From contig NC_088933.1 in assembly GCF_038396675.1 (NCBI RefSeq), positions 39,183,501-39,247,500 on the forward strand: a stretch of DNA of 64,000 nucleotides. Direction: 5' to 3'. Each line of letters starts with the position of its first letter. Within the stretch, counting starts at the first letter, position 1. The notes under the pieces are model-generated. The model was not told where the DNA came from and did not search any database. It saw only the letters and a list, made by a program, of their open reading frames with translations. The translations under genes and the position numbers were made by a program. This DNA comes from Hydra vulgaris (taxonomy: Eukaryota; Cnidaria; Hydrozoa; Anthoathecata; Hydridae). This document shows, piece by piece, positions 50,933 through 63,661 of the stretch.

Positions 50933-52199
50933 TATATATCTATTCACATACCTTTAAAAAGTGGTATTACACTTTACACAATGAAATATGGAAATACATC
51001 ATCATTTTTTTTAACTACTTTCAAAGAAATTTATTTATTTTTTCTAGTCTGTTTTTTTCTAAGAAATTTAAATATTTTTTCTAAGAAAGAATATTTATAA
51101 AGATACAGAGAAATATAAAATATACTGAAATATAGGCAGATTTATGTTTATAAACTTTTGTGTCAACAAATTACAGTCAGTTTTCCATGTTAAATACATA
51201 AAATATATATCAAATATAACATATATCAAATATCAAATAAATCCAATATAAAATAAAACAAAATAGTAAACTTACTCAAATCAGTATCAGTTATACCGTG
51301 TGAAGTAACTAAAAAACACTTCAGTTCTTTTCAATTGCTTTAAAAGTAACTTTCAGCTCTTTCCAATTGCACTAAAAAGAAATAAAAAACTTACTTAGAT
51401 AAGTTGGCAAGTTCTTAAGAATCTGAAAACAAATAAGTAAAAAAACAAAGAACAAACAAACATTTATTTGTTAAAACTACTATATTTAAACAAATTAAAT
51501 TTAAAAAAGTGTAACGCCAATTCTCCTTAAAGGCTAAAAAAAAACTTTCAGCTCAAATTTGCTTGCATACCTTGCTTGTAAAACCATGTGAATAAGAAAC
51601 ACATTTAGAAAAGCCTAGAAACTACTTAAAGATGACATATGCAAAATTGAAGTTTGAACGTTGACTGGACTAATTATTAGCAGATGTTTTTAAAAAATTC
51701 ATAAAAATTTACATATATTCGTTCTTTTATATTGCATAAATCCATCATATGATAAATCTGAAATAAAAAAATGTAATCGATAAGTAAATACAAAGAAAAA
51801 TATCATATATGAATCACAAATCAATATAACAGATAGAGATAAGATGTCATGATAAGAGAGTAGTAGTTGTTAAGTATTGTTATTTCATGTTAGCTTTTAG
51901 AAAACAATTCATGTTGGTACGTCATGGTTCTAAAAATTCAAATTAAGATATAAACAAAATGTATATGTGGCAAAATGACTTTTCTTGAGTGGCTTTTAGT
52001 GAATGATTAAAAGCAGTGACTTTCAATAATAAAACCACTTATAATTTTTAACAATAGACACCAACATAAAGGTAAGCCAAATGTAACAACATTAGTAACA
52101 TAAATAACAACTTTATGCAAAATCTTGCTCAACACGTTTGCCAAGTCACACACTTTGAAAACATGGTCCATAAATATTATAAGAAGTGTTTATATATGT

Positions 52200-53433
52200 T
52201 ATATAAATTTAAATAAATATATTGTGTTTTATAGTTAGTATATATGTTTATATTATGTTGTTTCTATGTCATGGAAACAACATAATATAAACATATATAC
52301 TAACTATAAAACACAATATATTTATTTAAATTTGTATAACATATATAAACACTTCTTATAATATTTATATACACAATAGATACATTTTATACTATTTTAA
52401 AAATTCATTTATAAAACAATTATATAACACATATTACCACATACATATATTTATCAAAAACTTTTTAATTTTGAACATAATATAAACACATATGCAAACT
52501 ATAAACATATATAACTTGAATTGTGTGAACAAAAAATTTAAAAATAACATGAAAATATCTAAAAAGGTTCATATATATTTATATATAAAGACATATATCT
52601 CATAATAAAATAATAAAATTTAAATAAATATATTGTGTTTTATAGTTAGTATATATGTTTATATTATGTTGTTTCTATGTCATGGAAACAACATAATATA
52701 AACATAAATACTAACTATAAAACACAATATATTTATTTAAATTTGTAACACATATATAAACACTTCTTATAATATTTATATACACAATAGATACATTTTA
52801 TACTATTTTAAAAATTCATTTATAAAACAATTATATAACACATATTACCACATACATATATTTATCAAAAACTTTTTAATTTTGAACATAATATAAACAC
52901 ATATGCAAACTATAAACATATATAACTTGAATTGTGTGAACAAAAAATTTAAAAATAACATGAAAATATCTATAAAGGTTCATATATATTTATATATAAA
53001 GACATATATCTCGTAATAAAATAATAAAATTTAAATAAATATATTGTGTTTTATAGTTAGTATATATGTTTATATTATGTTGTTTCTATGTCATGGAAAC
53101 AACATAATATAAACATAAATACTAACTATAAAACACAATATATTTATTTAAATTTGTAACACATATATAAACACTTCTTATAATATTTATATACACAATA
53201 GATACATTTTATACTATTTTAAAAATTCATTTATAAAACAATTATATAACACATATTACCACATACATATATTTATCAAAAACTTTTTAATTTTGAACAT
53301 AATATTAACACATATGCAAACTATAAACATATATAACTTGAATTGTGTGAACAAAAAATTTAAAAATAACATGAAAATATCTAAAAAGGTTCATATATAT
53401 TTATATATAAAGACATATATCTCGTAATAAAAT
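52200..53433. repeat. 411-bp tandem repeat, three copies
   Basis: The landmark attgtgttttatagttagta occurs at 52221, 52632 and 53043, an exact 411-base period. Each unit contains a perfect or near-perfect palindrome of about 50-base arms (attgtgttttatagttagta ... gttgtttctatg / catggaaacaac ... tactaactataaaacacaat). Units differ by only a few bases, so the expansion is recent. Elements A and B have the single-copy version. Confidence 0.92.
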
Positions 53434-53881
53434 ATCAAATTATAATCATATCTAACTTAAATCAAATACTTATTGAATAAAGAACAAAAAACAGATAAAA
53501 GAACTGCAATCCTAATAACAAAATTTAACGTTTAGCAACAATTAAAGTGTCAGTGTTGGCTCAAAATTTTAACTTATTTTTTTAAATTTTCTAAAACAGA
53601 ACAAAAAAGGTAATAGCATTACAGAAATGTCAATAAAATAGCATGCGCTTTATAAGCAAAGATTTTCGTTTTTCCCCTTATTTGTTAATATTTGATCAAA
53701 ATCGGATTCGATATCATATCCGATTTTGATCAAATATTATAAATACGTATTTTTGATAAATAAGTGGTATTGAACTCGAGTTCGAAACTTAAAACTAAAT
53801 GCGCATTTTTCTGGTATCAATGGCGGTATGTTATACGTGATCAATACTCAGAGTATTTACAATACTAGATATGCCGACTGG

Positions 53882-54619
53882 CTGCAGCCAGTCAAGTGCG
53901 CAAATTGATGTATTAGTCCATCAAATGCGCAATTGATGTATCAGTCCATCAATTGCGCAAATTTGCGTAGGTATTTATGCCAGAATTTTTATTCACAACT
54001 CGACAAAACATTCTTAACTCAAACGAGACAGCATGTGAATTACACGTTGAAATTATAAACAAACTTACTTAAAAATTCGTCATCTATGCTATTTATATAC
54101 AACCAGCTGGCAGTTTAAAAATATTCAAAACTTATCTGCCACATTTTTAACCGAAAAAAAAAAATATATATCGCAAAAGCTTGTTTACATTATAAACGGA
54201 CTTGAACATTTACTTCATCAATCACGCAAGTTGCAAAGCCAAATGTTTTAATGATACTTTTTCAAAGAAAACCTTATCCTAAATATTAACCGAAAATTAT
54301 TACGAAGCGTAACTCTTAATAATACTTCTCTCAAGTCAACAGTATTCATATGATAATTCATTAAAAAACAATCAAATTTTATAATATGTTTACGTTGACT
54401 TGAATTTTATTCTACAATCACTTAAGGTATTCAATGCTAATGATTTATTCTTGAAACAGTTTAGTGAAATGTATTTTCAATTGAAAAAACAAAAAACAAC
54501 TTGCTACAAAAATCTTTTAGTATATGAAACTCAAATATAATAAATTATTAAAAACATTGGTCCAACTTAACAGCAAAGATTCCATTTGGTAAAAATTTGT
54601 GTTACCTTACAACAACTGA
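53882..54619. other. AT-rich stretch following element C
   Basis: At 53890-53960 the phrase attgatgtatcagtccatca occurs twice, separated by atgcgcaa, as in the left flank of B (44455-44492). The palindrome gactggctgcagccagtc lies at the C terminus (53876-53893). The remaining sequence to 54619 may be degraded LINE sequence upstream of the next relic. Confidence 0.5.
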
Positions 54620-55480
54620 TATCATTTTGGATAAACTTAATTTGAACCAGAACTTCGTATTGTATTAATTAGTCTGAAAAAATGTAAAAGTGCAGGAATA
54701 GACCAAATAAGTGTTAATGTAAATAAATCGATATTATTGATTCTTCATTACTTTATTTTTTTAATCTTTCAATTTAATCAGACCATATTCCGTATAAATT
54801 AAAATTGCTTAAAAGTTTCTTCTATTTTCAAATCTGGTGATGAGACTATTTCAAACCTGTTTCAGTCCCTGTTTTTCAAAACTAAACTAATGGATTATGT
54901 AAAACAGACTTTATAAACAAGTAAGATGTTTATAAACAAGTAAGATGTTTATAAACAAGTAAGATGTTTATAAACAAGTAAGATGTTTATAAACAAGTAA
55001 GATGTTTATAAAGTTATAACTATTAGCATTATTTACTTCAGCTAGTAACTGTAAAATATGTTTTACTGTAATCAGTTTGGTTTTAAAAAAAAAACATTCT
55101 ATAGACGTAGGTCTCTAGAATGTTTTTGGGGTACCTCAAGTTTCTATTTTAAGAACATTATTGTTTTTACTTAATATAAATGACTTATATTTATTATCAA
55201 TATTATATTTGTACTTATATTTAGTATTAAAAATACTAAATGTTTAACGGTGAGTTATATCTTTCTTGGAACTCTTGTTTTAAATACATTAAAAGCAACT
55301 TCTCAAAAAATGTTTCTAATGTTATATAAAACAAAATCTTTTATAAATAATACATTTTATTTATTACGTTATTTTTCGTTTGTAGATAGCAATCCTTCTA
55401 ACTGTAACATTATCTAGGGAAGAATAATCACACTAAAGCGTGGCTTGTCCCTTTTAACAAAATTCTAAAAAACGACTTTG
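54620..55480 (+). pseudogene. LINE reverse transcriptase relic with internal expansion
   Basis: The plus strand reads LKKCKSAGIDQISVNVNKSI (near 54680; compare LKxGKSPGxDxI of non-LTR transcriptases), SSIFKSGDETISNLFQS (near 54830; compare PIFKxGDxxxxxNYRPIS), then VWFKKKHSID-like sequence at 55075 (compare QFGFRxxHST), GVPQVSILRTLLFLLNINDL at 55130-55190 (compare GVPQGSILGPLLFLIYINDL). The order and spacing are those of CR1/Jockey-type enzymes, but the FADD block is missing, a palindrome sits at 55095-55125 and a 19-bp repeat array interrupts it. It is not functional. Confidence 0.75.
54911..55012. repeat. 19-bp tandem repeat, five copies
   Basis: The unit ttataaacaagtaagatgt is repeated with perfect 19-base periodicity (gtaagatg at 54921, 54940, 54959, 54978 and 54997). 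The array lies inside the LINE relic. Confidence 0.95.
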
Positions 55481-55808
55481 TCGTTCCGATAACCTACCTT
55501 AAAATAAGTTCTTACCAAAAAGTACATATTTAGCCTCGTAGACCTTTTATTTGGAAGAAATATCTTCGTATTTTGAATAAAAAACTATGACTTTGTCTTA
55601 AACTGTACTTAAAAGAACATTAGCTTGAATCAAACTGAAGTTTACTTTAGATGAACTTTGATATATTAGATTTCAAATATATTTTCAGAAAATAGCTTAA
55701 AAGTTTCAAGGTAAATAAGTAACAAGTAAAAGTATATGGCATGATCTTTAACTTTTGTTACTAAAATTTAATAGTTTAATTTTTTTATTGTTTTTGTTTT
55801 AGTGTCTT
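55481..55808. other. AT-rich stretch, nothing recognised
   Basis: Possible remnants of the LINE frame to about 55600. No clear motif. Confidence 0.4.
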
Positions 55809-56254
55809 CCCGGTGGGAAATCGGCTTGCGAAGAGCTAGCCATAATCGTAACGATAAAGACAACGATTTGGCCACGAGAACTGCTAACTTTTTTAGGTTA
55901 GCGAAAGGCTACCGATGTTTGTAAAGATAAAGACAGCAATTCGGCTACGAGGGCAGCTTAATAAGCTAAAGACCCATTTGCTATTGTAGCTAGCGTCACA
56001 TCGTAATAAAATCGCTGTTTAAAAATTTTTTAATATGTAGCTATCAACCAGCAATAAATTTGTCGATAACGACACATTGCTACAAAATCGCAATGTTTAA
56101 AGTTTATTTATTCTCGTAATTATTATAAACTCAATACTAAAAATCGAATTTTTAAAAGATGTTTTAGACATCAAGAAAAAAAATTAAAATTAAAAAAAAA
56201 ACGCTTGAAAATCGCTATAAAGCTAGCTAATCGCATGCTCATTTCCCACCGGGT
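55809..56254. mobile_element. MITE with CCCGGTGGGAAAT ends, 446 bp
   Basis: The left end cccggtgggaaat is the exact reverse complement of the right end atttcccaccggg. The interior has repeated segments (gataaagacaacgatttgg / gataaagacagcaattcgg; gctagcgtcacatcg / cgataacgacacattgc) but no open frame. The 3' end plus flank is duplicated downstream (see next entry). No clear target duplication. Confidence 0.8.
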
Positions 56255-56323
56255 ATTTCCTAATTTATTTCATGGAAATCTTGCTCCCACCGGGTATTTC
56301 CTAATTTATTTCATGGAAATCTA
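56246..56323. repeat. 40-bp tandem duplication at MITE boundary
   Basis: cccaccgggtatttcctaat plus ttatttcatggaaatct occurs at 56246 and again at 56286, so the last bases of the MITE and its flank are present twice. Confidence 0.92.
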
Positions 56324-58365
56324 ATTTGCTGAAGTATTTTGCTAAATTGTGTATATACTAATTTATTAATTATTTCTTATTTATATTACTGTTGCATATG
56401 ATATTATTTTGTTATTTATTATTAATTTACTTATTATTATGCAAATTTTATTATTTTATACATATTATTGTATATTATGTTATACTATTGTCTATTATTT
56501 TATTTCTTATTTACATTATTTCTTATTTATATTATTTTATTATATTATATTGTTATTAAAATTTTTGAGTTAAAAAAAACGCAAGTGTAAAGGGTCTTTC
56601 ATCTACTTTTTTAAGCAAGAAGATGACAAGTTGGATTTGTATTCTCGTAAATTCTTTTTTTTTTTCTCCAACGGCAGAAACAAAGTAAATAAATTGAAAA
56701 TTAGATAGTACGTGAATACGTGACAAGATCAAATAAAAAAGTGACGGAAAAAAGCTGATGGCTCTCGAGTATTTTTTTTACCTTTAAAAAACATTTAAAG
56801 TTTTATAAAAGGTAGAAAATAAAATATTTAACTAAAAAAAAGGTAAAGCATAGCCTTTAAGTATTTTACTTCCATATGAAAGTGTTCAATTAAATGCGCT
56901 GTTTTAAATAGGACAACATAATTTATATATTTTTAAGATTTATTCGGTTTAATTGTCAGTATTTAATAAAATCTTATAAATTGTATTTATAAATTTTATT
57001 TATAAATTATATTTATTAATGTTATTTTTAGATGCATTTACTTTGTATATTCAACTTTTGTTTTAAAAACTTTTATTTTGACTAGCTCATGTATTATTTT
57101 GGACGTATTTTAGACGTATTTGCTTTGGATTATTTTATTATTTTAGACGTTTGACGTATTTGCGTTGCATTATTTTATTGTTTTAGACGTTTGACGCATT
57201 TGTTTTGTATTATTTTACACGTTTCTATCGTATTCATGTATATTTACATATGTATATAACTTATTTACATGCATTGTTTATAGTATATTTACTTATAAAC
57301 TATACATATTTTATGTATAGTTTATAAGTAATTAAATAAAGAAAAATATTTAAGTTTCATATTATTTAATAAATATTTAAATTTCATTGATCACATGGTT
57401 TTCTACATGCTCCGCAACCTTTTTATAAAGTTAGCAAAGTCTGTAGTTCTTATTTATACATTTATGTTTCTCTTTCATTCATTTTATTGTAATAAATAAA
57501 TAAAAATAAATTTAAAAAATTAAGCAATGCACTCATAATCTCAACAATTCATCATTGGCCGATCACTGGCCACTTTAGCGAAAAATAATAGTTAATTGTT
57601 ACATGATGTTCTGTAAAGAATAATAACAGCCGTTGTCTAGCTAGTTTGTGGCTCAGATTGAAAACCATTTTCAAAATTTACAATATGTAAGCAACTATAA
57701 CACATTCTAGATAAGAACAACCAGGAACGGGTGCAGCATTTTTTGATGTTTGAGGTAACTTCCAGACATGGAGCAAAATCAAAAAGTTTATATTTTTAAA
57801 CTGATGTCAAATAAGGATGCTATGCAAAAGTTGCAGTGGTTGGAGCTTGCGAACAATATTTATATTGTGAAAACTGCCCTGAAAGTGAGTGCTACAAGTT
57901 GATAAAATATCTTTATTTTACTTTTCTCCACTAAAGTTATATTCATTGATAAATTCATACAATAATCTCTACGCGTTTAAAATGTATGACCATACAAAGT
58001 TTAAATACTTCTCAATTTTAGGGGGTTTCAAACTTTATAAAGCTATTATTTTTGAACGCTATGAGATTATATTATGAAATTTAGAATTTATGATAAATAT
58101 AAATTTAGAATTAAGAATAAATAAAAGTAATATTATATCAACTTGTTGCTCTCACGTTTGTGGCAGGTGTCGCAAATATTATAGTACTTCTTCATATTCC
58201 CAGGCTACAATCATCGCAATTTTTAGAAAAGCATCATTTGTTGACATAAGTATAAATATATAAATGTTTAGAGTTTGCTCCATATCTGGAAAAGTAAATC
58301 TCAAACATCAAAAAATGCTGCATCTGCCCCTGATAACAACTAATAAATAACCAATCTGTTAAACA

Positions 58366-58416
58366 AACCTGAGCAACGCACTTTAATTGGGCCAATTAAA
58401 GTGCGTTGCTCAGGTT
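58366..58416. repeat. Palindrome, 25-base perfect arms
   Basis: aacctgagcaacgcacttta plus attgg (58366-58390) is mirrored exactly at 58392-58416 around a single G. Confidence 0.95.
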
Positions 58417-59960
58417 GGTTGTAAGCCTGCCAATATTCTTCCCCAAACTAAAGTTTCAAAAGAAAAAAAAAAGATACAGCTAAACTTGATAAAACATTAA
58501 ATCAAATCGATTAAAACTCAAATTAAAACTTGGTAAAAATTTTATAAATATTGAAAAAAGTTGATAAATGAATTTTAAGTAAAGTATATTAATGTAAAAC
58601 TAACTTGAAACTGTTTGAATCAAAAAATTCCAAAATTGGATTGGAAAAAAAAAAATTTTGTATTAAGAATCATAGATCGCATTATCTATCTTTAAGAAGG
58701 ATAACTTTCAGAAATGAAGTGAACTTTAAACTGAGGTATATTTGTGTCTACATCAATTAAAAATGTTTAGCAAAAAATTGCTTTGATTGAACACGAGACT
58801 AACAAAAGCCATATAACTCATCCCCCCCTAACCCTAATTTTGCAGAATATAATTTGTTCTACTATTGAAAACAAATTCCATAAAAAGATTTCAAATTTTA
58901 TCAAATAATACTTAAGTGTTTAAAAGATGAAGCCCATGTAAAGTAATCGAACCCCTCAAAACAATTAGGTTATAAGCTTTTCATGGTCATAACTTTCAGA
59001 AACAAAATTGCTCAGACAATTTGTTATATTTTTGCCGGAGAAAAAAATATACTCTTGAAATATGCACAAGACTTTCTTAATTACTTCAACAAATAAAAAA
59101 ACCCAGTAGTAAATCAGTAATTGGTCATTTGAAAAGAAAAAATCTGGGCATTTTTTAAAGACCGTTTTTATGTAAATATTTACAAAATTAACCTAAAGCA
59201 AATTACCCAGCTAAAATAATTCAATAGATTTATTCTTGGCAATAGATAAATATTAGAAGTTTACTATGTTTTGTAACTTATGAGGGGGAATAGAGTAGTA
59301 GTTAAAAAATTTAACTTATCGAATGAAAAGTAAAAATGTTTTTCAAAAGTTTAGAATTGTTGTCAAAGATTGAGATTTTTTAAAGCCTTTTGTTTTAAAT
59401 TTAAATTTATTTTTCAACATTTAGAATCTCTACAAGCACTTGCAATTGAGCCTAATCTAAAGTTTATAAAAGCCAAGTTAATTTCATATTAAATAAATAA
59501 TTTAATAATGACGCCAAATAATCCAGTGCAGTGTTTTCTTGATTGTAAGAAAGTAATAATTAGAATTACAATTAAAACATTTCAAGCAACATTGTTTTTT
59601 TTTTTTATACATTTATAATAGTTTTGTTGCACTGTTTAGAACATGGAATTTAAAAACTGTTTAAAAATTATTAAGTAAACATTTGATTTATTAATAAATA
59701 AAGACGAAGTCAATGGTTCATTATTTACAAAATGTACTATTGACAAATAATTAGCCGTTGATTGAATTTTTCTTCATTTTCCAACTAATTTAAATCTTTA
59801 ATTTTTATATTACATTTATTCTACAAAGACCTTGGGTCGGTGGTTGCAGGTTATGGCAGATTATGATTTTTTTAGGTGGTCAACTAACTGGAAGAAAATA
59901 AACGAAAATAGCAATAAGTAAAATAATAACATCAGATATTAGTTATAGATTTTATGGAGA

Positions 59961-60033
59961 TGTGCATTTATAGTACTATCAACCATATGCTAACGTTGCG
60001 TTAGCATATGGTTGATAATACCATAAATGCACA
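59961..60033. repeat. Palindrome, 34-base arms
   Basis: tgtgcatttatagtactatc then aaccatatgctaac (59961-59994) is mirrored at 60000-60033 with a few mismatches. A third partial copy of tcaaccatatgc follows at 60055 in the orientation of the first arm. Confidence 0.88.
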
Positions 60034-61278
60034 ACAACTTTGCGCAATGAGCAGTCAACCATATGCTTACGCTAAAGGACGACATTCGAGTAAATTTGAT
60101 AAATCATCAATTTTAGCTACAAATAAGATCTTTGAATCATTAAGCATGGTTAATATTTCATGTAAATAGTCGACAGATGGCACATCAGACCAAAATATAT
60201 AGTTATTATTAAAATAATAACAATTAAGGATATAAGATGCTTTATAATAACTTTGCAATTAGCCTGACGCCTCCTGGGCAATAATGTACTTCTCTGTCAG
60301 TTTACTTAGAGATTATATTTTTATAATAGTTCATGAGCTATTTTTTCTATTTTAGTTCTTACAATGGCTGCCACCTGTGCAACTGATATTTTATGAGTTT
60401 TACAACCGCTACATACAAAAAGATCTTATATAATTATGTATAAAACTTTTTTAATTATGTAAAAATATTAATTATGACTACTTATTGGTGTCTCTTATTA
60501 TTCATTGGTCTATTAGCTAATTAATCACATGATAGCTAACTAATCACATGATATTCATTGCATAGTTGTTATCAATGTTTATTTTTCACGCAGTTGTGCT
60601 AACTTTCCAGCAACATGGGTTAATAAGAATAAAAATGAATCAATTGAAAATAAAACAACTGTTACTTAATATTAAACTTTTTTATTAAAATTTCTTTATA
60701 AAAATATTGTTAACTTTTTCTTATGTTATTGAATTTATTTTAGCTTGTTATCATAAATTACAATTCGTGGGCGTTACATGATTCGTGGGCGTTACTATAC
60801 GTCAGTTTTTTTTCTTGTTTTAAAACTTTCAGCAAACTTAACATTGAGCAAAATTAAAACTTGTGCACGTTCATACCATTATATTTGTTAAATCATGGAA
60901 ACTTTAAAAAACCCTCATACTTTGCTCTTTCTTACTGTTTAAGAAAAAAATTATGACCAAGAAAATTTTTCAATCTCCAAAAATCATCGAGTTGCAAATT
61001 TTCCATCCCCAAAAATCATTGAGTCGCAATTTTTCCATTGTTATGTCTTCTTATTGCTAAGATTAAAAAAGCAATTATATTTTTTTATTTTTTTTTGTAT
61101 TTATAAGTCAATGAATACAAGTTTAATTAGAATAATAACTCACCATTTTGTTGTTTTTTAAGTTTAAGATTGTAGACGAGGGCAATAGTTTATAGTGTTT
61201 TTGTCGTCTCCAGGCTTTAATGTGTCCTTTTTTTTAAAATATATCATTTGACAAAAGTAAACAAACAAAAAAATTTGA

Positions 61279-61995
61279 ATTGACGATCTTTGATAACTTT
61301 TTCAAGAACATTTCTCTATGCATTGTGGGATCGCCTGGGAAATAACAAAGTATAAAAATCAAATTTCGCATTACAGCTGTAAGTAGCTTATGCTTAATGT
61401 TGTTCTTATTAATTTAAACTTTGAAAATTTTTGTAAATGGAAGCTCAGTGACCTTCGATATTTTTTAAAATTGTCGAAGAATTATCATGGTTTTAGTAAT
61501 TAAAGTAACGAATAAGTATTTAAAAAAGTTATTTACGTTTGGAATAGCACAGTTTCAAGTTGTAATCTCTCTTCAAACATTGATTTTGCAGATAATAGTA
61601 ATTTTCCCACACCAAAAGTACCAATCATACCATCATTGAAAAAACCCTAAAAATTTGAAGAATGGATTATAATCCATTCTTCAAAAAAGCTTCAAGAGTA
61701 TTAAAGTGATCACGGTATCAATAGGAGTGGTAACAAGCAAATTTACATTGTTATCAAGTTTTAGACCTTTCGCAGAAAACTCATTCATTAAAACCTTTAC
61801 TAAATTTCCGCAGTCATCTTCATAACACTTTGTCTTTAAATCCATTAATAAATTTTCAAAGTTTAAATTAATAAGAACAACATTAAAGCTACTTATAGTT
61901 GTAATGCGAAATTTGATTTTTATACTTTGTTATTCCCCAGGCGATCCCACAATGCATAGCGAAATGTTCTTGAAAAGTTATCCAATATCGTCAAT
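61279..61995. mobile_element. Foldback structure, about 150-bp arms and 420-bp core
   Basis: The left arm 61279-61430 (attgacgatctttgataact ... ctatgcattgtgggatcgcc ... aaatcaaatttcgcattaca) is mirrored at 61851-61995 with roughly 90 percent identity. The core contains a coding-like relic on the minus strand that extends into the right arm, and a perfect 30-base palindrome at 61655-61684. Since coding sequence runs through the right arm, the left arm is probably an inverted duplicate of it rather than an independent transposon end. Confidence 0.7.
61560..61925 (-). pseudogene. Coding-like relic in the foldback structure, unknown product
   Basis: The minus strand from about 61915 reads FRITTISSFNVVLINLNFEN, LLMDLKTKCYEDDCGNLVKV, LMNEFSAKGLKLDNNVNLLV, TTPIDTVITLILLKLF and then a stop, at the 30-base palindrome. 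Beyond it: GFFNDGMIGTFGVGKLLLSA, then KSMFEERLQLETVLFQT. Codon usage and composition look like real protein and the frame is open for about 75 codons, but I do not recognise the family. The palindrome replaces a short piece of coding sequence. Confidence 0.4.
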
Positions 61996-63183
61996 TGGTT
62001 CATGTCTGAAAGTTTTGAAACATTATTAAAAGCTGTCAGAAAAGAATAGAACATAATATATTTGATAAAAAAAAAGTAGGTTATTTTTTAATTTATTGAA
62101 TTTAAATTTATTTATATTGTACTTTTTAAATTTATTTTTAAATATTAAAATAATAATATTGCTGTTGCTAAAATAATTACCCCAATTATAAGTTAATTAA
62201 TGTGCCAGTGCCATTAGTTCCCCCATTAAATCATCAAGCCATTAGTTCCCCGATTAAAATCCTATGTGAAAGTGTCATTAGTTTGTTTGCGTAAGCGTAT
62301 ACATAGAACATAATATAAAAATAACCCAGTGGGCACGGGACGTAAAAAAGAGGTTTTTTAAACGTCTATTGAACGTTTTAGACGTGTTTGGAATGTTCAA
62401 AAAACGTCTTTTAGTTCCCGTCCCACGTTAGCCAGCTTTTTAGTTTAAGTTTTTTTACATTCACTCAAGGAATAATTTTAGACAAAAACTTCAGATACTT
62501 ATTATTAGCATTCTTTATACACTCTAATCTCAAAAATAAAGAAGTATAAATCAATTAAAAATTGAAAAATGAAATATATATATAAAAAAAAAAATTAATT
62601 AAAAAAGAAATATAAATAAAAAATAACATTTATACAAATGTTTATTTGATAAAAGACATTTTTTGTCAATACTTAGCCTCTTAAATTTAGTAGATAACCT
62701 TTTCACTACTAGTTGTCAGTTGTACCATATTACATTGTCAAATAAATCAATGTACATATATTTTGAGACAGTTCCAATGGTTAAGTCGATTTACTGCGCT
62801 ATTTATGATAGATTTAATAACAAAACGACTGACTAGTGGAGCATGGCTGATCACTGGTATTTCTATCCCATATTATTTTCATAATTTATTGCGTTAAAAT
62901 AAGTGTGTTATTTATACTTTTTTTTTCTAACATCTAATTTCAATAATGTTTAAAATTTTTTGAAACATTTTAGGCTGACGCATTTCGCGGTTTATGGCAA
63001 ATATTTTTGGAAGCAATTTTTGTCATTTCAATAGAAAAAAATCTGCTTATGCAGTCGAGGTTTTGCGATTTGAACCGCAAGTCAACTTTACGTACGTTAA
63101 AACTTGCGCGACTCTGATTTTATATTTTCTTTATTGGTTAATATCTTTATATTCCGATCATTCTAGGTTATTTTCTTTTTATA
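61996..63183. other. AT-rich stretch with one transposon-like terminus
   Basis: At 62325 the motif cccagtgggcacgggacgta begins a hairpin-forming block that ends near 62429 (ttagttcccgtcccacg). This start resembles the CCCAGTYGGCA ends of elements A-C. The block at 62994-63209 holds an open plus frame (71 codons) without recognised motif. No other feature is supported. Confidence 0.4.
62325..62429. repeat. Short foldback block beginning CCCAGTGGGCACGGGA
   Basis: gtgggcacgggacgtaaaa at the left is mirrored imperfectly by ttagttcccgtcccac at the right. Repeated aacgtct/agacgt motifs fill the roughly 100-base interior. It may be a deleted MITE. Confidence 0.45.
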
Positions 63184-63223
63184 GATGCAAAGAAAGCGAA
63201 TCAAGTTGATCAAGAAAGTTTTG
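63184..63223 (+). other. Possible micro-exon of an unknown gene
   Basis: The sequence ttctttttatag precedes, and ggtaagtaaa follows, a 39-40 base segment starting atgcaaagaaagcgaatcaa. Both borders fit consensus splice sites, and the segment is open in two frames (DAKKANQVDQESF or MQRKRIKLIKKVL). Without flanking exons this stays speculative. It is the only hint of a host gene in the window. Confidence 0.2.
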
Positions 63224-63661
63224 GTAAGTAAAATTTAGAGGTATTTAAAGTGAAACGTGGTGTTATATCAGTAATTATAACAATTATTGAGAACTACGAT
63301 TGCGAAACACAGTTGACGAAGGAAATACTTTAGGCAGGTTGTGTAAGACTGAAAATAAATTTTAAAATACATTAATGCTATGAGCTCATTAAGTTTGAAT
63401 TTACTGAAGCTAAGACTTTAGATAATCAGTGAAGCCTAAACATTACCGCTAAACATTACCGGTAATAACTAAGTTACACATTACCGGTAATGACTAAGTT
63501 GGTTGTTAAAATAACTAAGATCCAGTATAATGATAAAACATTTTAAAACCAATACTTGTGTTCTTAATATTATAAAAGTTAATCTATTTAATAAATTTAT
63601 AAGGTAATGTTTCTGAATTTGGTTATTACTTCTAATATTGAGCAAATATGCTTGTAAATTT
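63224..63661. other. AT-rich stretch, nothing recognised
   Basis: Contains tandem attaccggtaat motifs at 63440-63495. No gene. Confidence 0.5.

Larger units (their letters stand above)
49432..53881. mobile_element. Element C: truncated third copy, same orientation as B
   Basis: Begins abruptly next to the end of B with ataaaacacgataaccag, which corresponds to an internal position of B (about 45322), so the terminal-module array is missing. The end is gatatgccgactgg. Relative to B, C lacks the nested MITE, has lost about 630 bases including the (GA)n tract (join near 50087) and the small conserved frame (join near 53640), but carries its own MITE in the (TA)n tract (50606-50932) and a 411-bp triplication (52200-53433). 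Confidence 0.7.
56324..61278. other. Five kilobases of AT-rich DNA without recognisable gene
   Basis: I find no supported coding sequence: the open frames at 57889-58077 and 60067-60258 have no motifs. The stretch includes short repeats of tattatttta type (56390-56550), a repeated gacgtttgacgtatttgc motif (57100-57210), a duplicated attcgtgggcgttac (60764, 60781), a near-repeat ccaaaaatcat-gag-gcaa (60977, 61012), and the palindromes listed separately. Confidence 0.5.

Noticed and set aside
57889..58077. 62-codon plus-strand frame
   Set aside because: AT-rich composition without motif, consistent with chance.
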